Of a stretch of 13,780 nt of DNA, positions 6,098 to 12,488 are shown one piece after another. Both the position numbers and the translations under genes were made by a program. Positions within the stretch are counted from its first letter, which is position 1; each line of letters starts with the position of its first letter. The stretch lies in contig CAZTOR010000008.1 of the NCBI GenBank assembly GCA_964615505.1, positions 1 through 13,780 on the forward strand, written 5' to 3'. A model generated the notes under the pieces. That model was not told the origin of the DNA. It did no database searches and was given only the letters and a program-made list of their open reading frames with translations. The DNA comes from ARS21 sp964615505 (lineage in GTDB: Archaea > Nanobdellota > Nanobdellia > UBA10117 > ARS21).

Positions 6098-8116
6098 TTA
6101 AGTCAACATTCCGGTCACAATGAATGCTAATTGTGAAAATAAGAAGGTCCCTACAATTGCCAATCCGCAATATAATAAAGTTCCCGGTAATATATTTTTT
6201 GCAAAGGTCCATTCTGAATCTACTCTACTTACACCATTCAATATGCCTGACACTAGATAAGATAGTACAAATATTACTTGAATAATGTATAAACCAATAA
6301 TTATTTGAAGTAAGAATGGTGGAATTGCTACATCTACCTGAAAAATTTTTGTTATTCCCGTTCCAATTCCTGCCTGTGTTGCTCCGCCACCTGCATCTAT
6401 ATTTTCAAGTTGACCTGAAAGATTTACTAATACTTTTGTTATTAAAACAGATAAACTTACTACTAATGCTGACATCAACGGTGCTAAAAATGAAAGTTGC
6501 ATTTTCATTGAAGATAAACTATCTGAAAGAAGATCATACATTCTTTCTTTGACTTGATGCATCTTTTGAAGATATAATGAAAGAGTGGTCATAGAATCTG
6601 CAGCAACAGCGGGACTTTTTTTGGAACCTTCAACCAATAATTTCATTACGGATTCAATCAAAGGTGAAGGAAAACTGTTAATGGCTCCGTTTTTCTTATC
6701 GAAGATTGCTGCTTCAAGAGTCATCCCTTTCTGAGTTATATTTGCATTAATTAAAGAAAAAAGATCATTAACATCTGTGCCCTTAGTCGTTATTGCTAAA
6801 TTTGCAAATGCTGCCTCGGTTGGAATATTTTCACCAATTCTATTTCCTAATTGAAATATCGCTGATGAAAATTGATCTTCTATTTTTGATAATTTTTGCC
6901 TTAATTGAATTAATTTTTTATTTTTGTAATTAAAATAGATATAAGAAGATATTCCTGTTGCAAAAATGAATATTATTGAGAGATAAAAAACTGAATTTTC
7001 AAATTTTTGTAATGTCCATGCATCCCCCATGGCTAAATTTAATAAAATTGCAAAAGTTGGTACGCTCAATAATGCAAATAGTCCTATGCTTCCAAATTTT
7101 AACAAACCCGTTCTAGATTTAGCCAGTTGTTTTATTTGTTCATCATTAGTTATAGTTGCTCCGCCTGGCCGAGTCATTAATATCTTTCTTCCTAAAAAGA
7201 AAACCAGGACGGGTAAAATTACATTATAAATCATAATTAAATGTGTTGCTTGTATAGAATCTGCTAAAAATGCTGAAGCCATTGGTAACATAACTAGCAT
7301 AAGTAAAGGTAATACGATTCCCAACATATGTACTGTTTGAATTGGACTTTTCAAATTGTGAGCAAAATGAGTCATATTATCTTGAACTCCGCTTGTAATT
7401 ACGTCTGATGCTTTTTCCAAAATCTTTTTTGATTTAGTACTATCTGATTCCAATAGACTTGATTCTACTAAATGAATCGCATCAACAAATGCAGGTTCTG
7501 AATCTTTCCATGTATCCATATAGTGATCTAAAGATTCATTAATTGTTGAAAATTTACCTGTCTCCACATCCCATAATATCTTCATAAAATCTAATGAAAG
7601 CGGAGGAGGTAATTGATTAGCAACAAATAAAATCGCCCTTTCAAGATTTGAGTCTTTCTTCATATAAATTACAATATATAAAACTGCAAGAAGTAATTGA
7701 TCTGATGCCTTAGCTCGCCATGATTGAAAAATATATTTTGGCATATTTGAAAAATGTAATAATGTAAATATCGCTGCACCAAAAAATACTAGCATGAAAA
7801 AATATGAACTTAAAAAAAATGCAATAAATGCGAATATAATAAAAGGCATACTCAATAAAATTGCCAGCGAATTTACGCTGCCTGGTTCAACACGAATGTG
7901 TGATAAAGCAATATATTTCTCAAGATTTGGTAGCTCTTTTTCACTTGGTTTAATTTTGAATATCTTACTTGCTATATTTGTGGCCTTTTCATATTTAGTT
8001 GATAAAAAAACCCTATTATCATCTAAGAATTTACTATATGCTGTAGCATATGATTCTGATTTTTTTGACTGAGGATCATCATACTTCTCAAGCCTAGATT
8101 CAAATTCATTAACCAT
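6098..8116 (-). CDS. Type IV pilus/archaellum platform membrane protein (ArlJ/TadC-type)
   Basis: This is the inner-membrane platform that works with the assembly ATPase in archaeal type IV filaments. Of 672 residues, about 80 at the N-terminus are soluble. Helix pairs follow near 83-120, 265-315 and 345-400, and three helices lie in the last 120 residues (about nine in all). Between them sit two cytoplasmic helical regions (about 135-260 and 405-535) that fit the duplicated T2SSF (GspF/TadC) domains; the basic stretch with LLLAVLYIVIYMKKDSNLERAI is typical of the first. The start overlaps the ATPase stop by eight bases, the standard ATPase-platform order. It is longer than many archaeal ArlJ proteins. 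Family assignment is firm from layout and partner; the exact subfamily is not. Confidence 0.88.
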   Translation of the reverse strand: MVNEFESRLEKYDDPQSKKSESYATAYSKFLDDNRVFLSTKYEKATNIASKIFKIKPSEKELPNLEKYIALSHIRVEPGSVNSLAILLSMPFIIFAFIAFFLSSYFFMLVFFGAAIFTLLHFSNMPKYIFQSWRAKASDQLLLAVLYIVIYMKKDSNLERAILFVANQLPPPLSLDFMKILWDVETGKFSTINESLDHYMDTWKDSEPAFVDAIHLVESSLLESDSTKSKKILEKASDVITSGVQDNMTHFAHNLKSPIQTVHMLGIVLPLLMLVMLPMASAFLADSIQATHLIMIYNVILPVLVFFLGRKILMTRPGGATITNDEQIKQLAKSRTGLLKFGSIGLFALLSVPTFAILLNLAMGDAWTLQKFENSVFYLSIIFIFATGISSYIYFNYKNKKLIQLRQKLSKIEDQFSSAIFQLGNRIGENIPTEAAFANLAITTKGTDVNDLFSLINANITQKGMTLEAAIFDKKNGAINSFPSPLIESVMKLLVEGSKKSPAVAADSMTTLSLYLQKMHQVKERMYDLLSDSLSSMKMQLSFLAPLMSALVVSLSVLITKVLVNLSGQLENIDAGGGATQAGIGTGITKIFQVDVAIPPFLLQIIIGLYIIQVIFVLSYLVSGILNGVSRVDSEWTFAKNILPGTLLYCGLAIVGTFLFSQLAFIVTGMLT

Positions 8117-10367
8117 TTCTCAATTCTGATTCAAGCCACGCCTCCCATTCGGAATAAATCTTGTCAGAATTAGTTTTGCCATCTCTTTCGAGGACTGCTT
8201 GGCTAATTTTGTGGAAATTGTCGTTACATTTTATGGTGAACTCTGCTTCAAGTTTTTCGGGGTCATCTTTAGCAATTTCAACTATTTTATCTTTTATTTT
8301 AGCACGTAATTGAATATTATCCCAAACTGCATCCCAATTATCCGTCCATTCTGGAATTTTCGAAGCAATTGATTTTAAGACAACACTCTTTCCTTTAAGA
8401 AGAGTTTCCGTTGGCTCCAACATATCCGTTTTTGGGTTATATACCATTAAATCAATAAATGCTTTTTCAGCTAAAGGATCATCAGTCCATTCTTTACTAA
8501 TTTCAGATATCTGAATTACTCTCTTTTTCTTATCCAATCCTGAAGAAGATTTTACAGGATTAGCAACAACAATTATATCTGTTGCTTTGAAAGAAGTTTT
8601 AGGAACGCCTAAGTCGTTTACTACTCTATCATATATGGAATAAGGAGAATCACCGTGAATTGTTCCCATAACTACGTTTGCTAAAGCTCCGACTCTCATT
8701 GCCTCGTAGAGAGCAGTTGCTTCCTTGCTTCTAACTTCTCCAACGATTAATGCTGAATCGCCAAGTCTTAATGCTGCACGAATTCCATCAGAAGCAGTCA
8801 ATTCAGAATCTGTTTGAGTAATTACTGCTTGAACCTTCATCGATTGAATATCATACTTTAATTCCTGATAAGTCTTTATAGGTAATTCCAAAGTATCTTC
8901 GACAGTAATTATTCTATTTGAACGCATTAATTCGACTATAGATGATGACAAAAAGGAAGTTTTTCCCGAGGAACGAGTTCCTGCAATTAATATTGTTCGT
9001 CCGCCATCAATTAAAAAACTCATCAGTCCTGCTCCAAGAGAGCTAATCATACCGTTATTTATGAAAAGAGGATATGTCCAAGGTCTTTCTCTGTGTCTTC
9101 GGAAAGAGAATGCGATTCCTGATGGACTTAGTGGTGGTTGAATTGCTGCGACTCTCGCAGTAGATCCCGGAAGTGATAAATTGGTATCTAATACTGGATT
9201 TGCTTCGTCAAGAGGTCGACCAGAAAGTAATCTTAATTTAGTTGCCATTGCTTCAGTTTCTTTCGAAGTTAAAGTAATATTTGTTCTACATTCTCCATAT
9301 TTTTGATGAACAACAGATACTTCGTTCAGATTAGAAGGTGCGTTAATAGATATATCTTGTATATTTTCGTCCGATAAAATTACTTCAATTAATCCAAATC
9401 CCAAAGTATATCTTACCAAAATTTGTGCCAGATTCTCATAATCTTTATTTGTTAATTCAATTTTCTTTGTAGCACTTAAATCCTTAAGTAAATCTTTCTC
9501 AACAGATAAAAATAATTCTCGAGTTTTTTCGGGATCAATAAATTCGGAACGTTGTGGTTTATGTTCAGATACGATTCGTTTGGCTTCACCCAATAACGTA
9601 TATTTTGATTCACTTAGATTTAATTCAGGAGGGACAACATGGTATATTGGTCGAACTTTTCCGGGTAAATCTAAAATTGAAACTTTTGTATCATTCTCAA
9701 GACGATATGCTTCTAATTCTCTTGCTCCGGCCGGTAATTTAGTGACTAACTTTGCATACAAAAAATTTGGTTTAATTATTGGACTAAAAATATTATGATA
9801 TATTTCTCTGCTTCCAGGTTTATGCTTATTCAAATTTGATTGAACCAATTTGAAGAGCTTTAGTTTCTCAAATCTTTCCTTAAGTGATGTCAAAGTTGTT
9901 ATGAAAACTTGTCTGGACTGTGCACTTTGTCTAGATATATTTTCAGCAATTTTTTGTTCTCGGTCGATTCTAGCCATAATTCTCAAATATGCAGCAACAG
10001 GATCCTCTTTAAATCCGTAATTAACTACTGACTTCAAAAATTCCAATCTTCCCGGATATTCTTCAGGATCTTCAATTGTTTTTACATATGCTTCCGCGAG
10101 AACTTTAGCATTATCTACTAAATCTTGAGCCATTGCAGCAAGCTCATAAAGTAATTCAGTTTGGTCTGCAGGATAGAGAATATCTTCTTGTTGTTTAAAT
10201 TCGATTTGTGTAATTCGACCAACTCTAATAATCTTATTTATGGTGTCGGCCATAACGATTTCACTAGATTCAATTGAAGGAGAATGTATGTTTTTTGAAT
10301 AATCAATTTCCAGAATTCTTTGTCCGGGTTCTTCTCTAATTCGATAAGGATTTTCGGATGAAGCCAT
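8109..10367 (-). CDS. Type IV pilus/archaellum assembly ATPase (ArlI/TadA/PilB superfamily)
   Basis: This hexameric secretion ATPase powers filament assembly from the cytoplasm. Visible motifs in order: VVPPEL near residue 244 (start of the usual ArlI N-domain), Walker A GTRSSGKTS at 463-471, Asp box TVEDTLELP around Glu490-Asp491, Walker B with LIVGEVRSKEA (Glu544), and His box GTIHGDSP (His571). The arginine-rich FRRHRERPWT upstream of Walker A fits the ArlI family. All catalytic residues are present. At 752 residues it is long: about 240 residues precede the VVPPEL segment, where archaeal homologues usually have far fewer, so it has an extra N-terminal region of unknown role. It leads the operon and overlaps the platform gene. 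Very sure of family; adhesion pilus rather than archaellum is inferred. Confidence 0.95.
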   Translation of the reverse strand: MASSENPYRIREEPGQRILEIDYSKNIHSPSIESSEIVMADTINKIIRVGRITQIEFKQQEDILYPADQTELLYELAAMAQDLVDNAKVLAEAYVKTIEDPEEYPGRLEFLKSVVNYGFKEDPVAAYLRIMARIDREQKIAENISRQSAQSRQVFITTLTSLKERFEKLKLFKLVQSNLNKHKPGSREIYHNIFSPIIKPNFLYAKLVTKLPAGARELEAYRLENDTKVSILDLPGKVRPIYHVVPPELNLSESKYTLLGEAKRIVSEHKPQRSEFIDPEKTRELFLSVEKDLLKDLSATKKIELTNKDYENLAQILVRYTLGFGLIEVILSDENIQDISINAPSNLNEVSVVHQKYGECRTNITLTSKETEAMATKLRLLSGRPLDEANPVLDTNLSLPGSTARVAAIQPPLSPSGIAFSFRRHRERPWTYPLFINNGMISSLGAGLMSFLIDGGRTILIAGTRSSGKTSFLSSSIVELMRSNRIITVEDTLELPIKTYQELKYDIQSMKVQAVITQTDSELTASDGIRAALRLGDSALIVGEVRSKEATALYEAMRVGALANVVMGTIHGDSPYSIYDRVVNDLGVPKTSFKATDIIVVANPVKSSSGLDKKKRVIQISEISKEWTDDPLAEKAFIDLMVYNPKTDMLEPTETLLKGKSVVLKSIASKIPEWTDNWDAVWDNIQLRAKIKDKIVEIAKDDPEKLEAEFTIKCNDNFHKISQAVLERDGKTNSDKIYSEWEAWLESELRNG

Positions 10368-10376
10368 ACTATATAC

Positions 10377-10401
10377 TTAAATATATTAGACAATTAAAAT
10401 A
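10377..10401. promoter_or_regulatory. Divergent promoter region between the ATPase and coiled-coil genes
   Basis: Only 40 bases (10368-10407) separate the divergent ATGs. For the plus strand, TTAAATATAT at 10377-10386 is centred about 26 bases above the ATG at 10408. For the minus strand, TATTTTAATT (10401 down to 10392) is centred about 29 bases above the ATG at 10367. Both fit leaderless or nearly leaderless starts, and the overlap suggests the two units compete or are co-regulated. Confidence 0.55.
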
Positions 10402-10407
10402 CTTATC

Positions 10408-10749
10408 ATGGCCGAAATCGGTGTTCTTCCTCAAAAATTAGAAAATACTGATCAAACCTATTCTGAATTAGCAACAATAAACCGTCGTTTAAATCTACTT
10501 GAAAATCGAATTAATAATCTTGGAGATCAAATTGATTTGATAGAAAATAGCTTAAATGAAAAACATAAATCTTCAAATTCGGGAATTTCGGATTTAGATA
10601 ATAATTTTAAAAATCATAATGATAAAATTGTTGAGTTAGAAAATGAAGTAAGGCGTCTTTCTTCGTTGGTTAGTGATGTAGCTACAAAAAAAGAAATTAA
10701 AGTTCTGGAAAGATATATAAATTTCTGGGACCCAATTAAGAACAAATGA
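10408..10749 (+). CDS. Coiled-coil pilus accessory protein, ArlC/D/E-like (113 residues)
   Basis: A soluble protein with no signal or membrane helix. Residues about 15-90 are heptad-rich coiled coil (RRLNLLENRINNLGDQI, then KIVELENEVRRLSSLV). The C-terminus KKEIKVLERYINFWDPIKNK is a compact conserved-looking tail that recalls the Flagella accessory C (FlaCE, PF05377) group, though I cannot prove membership. It is divergent from the ATPase with a shared promoter spacer, and its stop overlaps the next start (ATGATG). In archaella, ArlC/D/E form a cytosolic ring around the motor; a similar scaffold role is inferred here. Confidence 0.8.
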   Translation: MAEIGVLPQKLENTDQTYSELATINRRLNLLENRINNLGDQIDLIENSLNEKHKSSNSGISDLDNNFKNHNDKIVELENEVRRLSSLVSDVATKKEIKVLERYINFWDPIKNK

Positions 10750-11294
10750 TGGCACTATTTGATAAAAAACCAGAAGATAAAGCAAAAGTTCCAGCATTGC
10801 CTACACCTCCTCCATATATGCCTTCTCAATCAAATTCCGGACTTCCATCTTCTCCAAATTTATCCTCTGAACCGGGACTTCCTGAATTAAATCCTCCGTT
10901 GGATAATTCAGCACCAAGCATAAGTGGTCCAAATGATATTCCAACTCCTTCTGTTACTGAAAATCATACTGAGTTGATGACAGAAGATATTGAAAAAATT
11001 GTAGAATCTGTGTTAAATGAAAAATCGAGTAAGATAAATGATGAATTATCAAATTTAACTTCTTGGAAAACTGATTTAACTAACCAAGTTTCAGACTTCA
11101 AAAAACAATTAGATGATTTAAACAAAAAAGTTAATGATGCTCAGAATGCAATGATTGGAAAGGTTGATGAATATAATAAATCGCTTGGTGACGTCAATGT
11201 TGAAATCCAAGCAATGGGTAAGGTATTTCAGAAACTTATTCCAGAATTTACTGAAAATGTGAAAAAACTTTCTGAGACAGTTAATAAAAAATAA
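10746..11294 (+). CDS. Proline-rich plus coiled-coil pilus accessory protein (182 residues)
   Basis: Residues about 12-75 are Pro/Ser/Asn-rich and probably disordered (PALPTPPPYMPS). From about 78 onward come long helices with coiled-coil character (KKQLDDLNKKVNDAQNAM). The C-terminal segment AMGKVFQKLIPEFTENVKKL resembles the end of ArlC/D-type proteins, a family link I rate as likely but unproven. The stop TGA of the upstream gene lies inside ATGATG, so translation is coupled; the start may be 10746 or 10749. No signal peptide and no Cys, so it is cytosolic. It probably pairs with the 113-residue protein as a motor-base scaffold. Confidence 0.8.
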   Translation: MMALFDKKPEDKAKVPALPTPPPYMPSQSNSGLPSSPNLSSEPGLPELNPPLDNSAPSISGPNDIPTPSVTENHTELMTEDIEKIVESVLNEKSSKINDELSNLTSWKTDLTNQVSDFKKQLDDLNKKVNDAQNAMIGKVDEYNKSLGDVNVEIQAMGKVFQKLIPEFTENVKKLSETVNKK

Positions 11295-11906
11295 TTATCT
11301 TGATACTCCAGGTCTACCGATTAAAAGTGCGGCTCCTGCAAACATTAGTAACATTACAATTACGGATAAAACTGATGGATCATAAATTGTTGCTATTCCT
11401 CTCTCAATTGTTGTTTCTCCTTGAGGTGAAGAACTTAGAACTTGCCCTTCTTGAATTCCAGAACCTTGTGCTTCCTCCAAAGTAAGCAAATTAGGTTCAG
11501 TAGCTTGCTGTATTTCAGGAATTGATGAAGTTACTGCAATTATCAATAAAATAATTAATGCTGCAAAAACTGCAACATATACTTCAGATTGCTTAGCGGC
11601 AGCTGCAATGTCTTCCATTTCCAGTCCCATAAATCTGAATATAAGTACTAAAAATAATATTACGCTGAATAATAAGGTTGAATATACTAATAATGTGGAA
11701 ACTAACTTAACTGCAGGAGCTACTGATATTAACATTAGTGCAAGCATTATCGCAATTAATGCGTTCAAACCTTGATTATCTCCAAATATGCCAATTTGAT
11801 TAAGAACTCCATATGTAGCTGCTGCGAAAAGAACGAATGGAAAGACTACTTCAAAAAATCCTAAATCCTGAAGGAGATCAATTCCCGACGTTATTGTAAC
11901 TGCCAT
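11295..11906 (-). CDS. Multi-pass membrane protein, paralogue of upstream gene (203 residues)
   Basis: About five helices are visible (near 17-36, 48-67, 69-94, 110-129 and 180-198), with a soluble loop at about 130-178 that is Ser/Gln/Glu-rich. The opening GFFEVVFPFVLFAA, the FGDNQGLNALIA segment and MGLEMED line up with GFFTVILPFILVYA, FGDD...NQVIALA and MGLNMDD of the upstream gene, so the two are clear paralogues. The start overlaps the upstream stop (TAATG). The stop abuts that of the convergent coiled-coil gene with no spacer. No known enzyme motif. A membrane accessory role next to the pilus genes is inferred from position only. Confidence 0.85.
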   Translation of the reverse strand: MAVTITSGIDLLQDLGFFEVVFPFVLFAAATYGVLNQIGIFGDNQGLNALIAIMLALMLISVAPAVKLVSTLLVYSTLLFSVILFLVLIFRFMGLEMEDIAAAAKQSEVYVAVFAALIILLIIAVTSSIPEIQQATEPNLLTLEEAQGSGIQEGQVLSSSPQGETTIERGIATIYDPSVLSVIVMLLMFAGAALLIGRPGVSR

Positions 11907-12454
11907 TATTTCCTAAGCCAATACATTATTGCTAGCGGTATTCCTAGAACGAATGTCAATCCCAAAAGTGTACTTAATGCTTCTCCCTGTAGTAAAAATG
12001 GTTGTGACCCAATTACAAGTTCATTTAATTGTCTAACTATAGGTATTCCTCCTTCCACACCTGCATCAATAATCATTAAGAAAATCAGAGTAATTAATCC
12101 AAATAGCAAAACTGGAGCTTTAGCGATTCCAAATAGACCATCGTCCATATTTAATCCCATCAATGCAGCTATCATCATGAGTAAAAGAACTGTTACTAAC
12201 AAAAATGATGCTTGAGGAATTACTCCCATCATCAACTCGATTATATCTGTTGAAGTTATTACGAAACCCCCGATTGCCAGAGCAATTACTTGATTAACTG
12301 AAGTTGCGCTTGAATCGTCTCCGAAAAGTTTGGTTTTTTCGAGTAATCCCAACACTAATGCATAAACTAATATGAATGGTAAAATAACCGTAAAGAATCC
12401 AAAACTACCTAATAATTCAACTGCATTTTCAAGAGGATTCACAACTTGGACCAT
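11906..12454 (-). CDS. Multi-pass membrane protein, paralogue of downstream gene (182 residues)
   Basis: Five helices are visible (near 20-40, 54-79, 82-102, 113-133 and 163-182), ending in MYWLRK. It shares the GFF-x-V-x2-PF start, the FGDD/FGDN turn and the MGL-x-M-x-D motif with its downstream neighbour but lacks most of that protein's long last loop. A TATA-like box sits about 23 bases above the ATG and there is no Shine-Dalgarno, so this gene starts its own unit. Possible roles are a heteromeric membrane complex or a small-molecule or ion passage; nothing in the sequence decides. Family not recognised by name. Confidence 0.85.
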   Translation of the reverse strand: MVQVVNPLENAVELLGSFGFFTVILPFILVYALVLGLLEKTKLFGDDSSATSVNQVIALAIGGFVITSTDIIELMMGVIPQASFLLVTVLLLMMIAALMGLNMDDGLFGIAKAPVLLFGLITLIFLMIIDAGVEGGIPIVRQLNELVIGSQPFLLQGEALSTLLGLTFVLGIPLAIMYWLRK

Positions 12455-12469
12455 GGTTATCTAAACTGG

Positions 12470-12483
12470 TTTATTAATAAAAA
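12470..12483 (-). promoter_or_regulatory. TATA-like promoter for the paired membrane-protein genes
   Basis: The minus strand reads TTTTTATTAATAAACC in the 34-base spacer after the Q-rich gene, centred about 23 bases above the ATG at 12454. The T run right after the upstream stop may also end that transcript. Confidence 0.55.
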
Positions 12484-12488
12484 GGTTA

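Noticed and set aside
7794..8072. Plus-strand frame of 92 codons opposite the platform gene
   Set aside because: It is antisense to well-supported membrane helices of the ArlJ-type gene, and the hydrophobic pattern is a by-product of the AT-rich opposite strand.
3931..10367. Calling the locus a true archaellum operon
   Set aside because: There is no archaellin array, ArlH, ArlX or chemotaxis gene, and the large Cys-rich pilin-like proteins do not fit. A pilus is the safer call.
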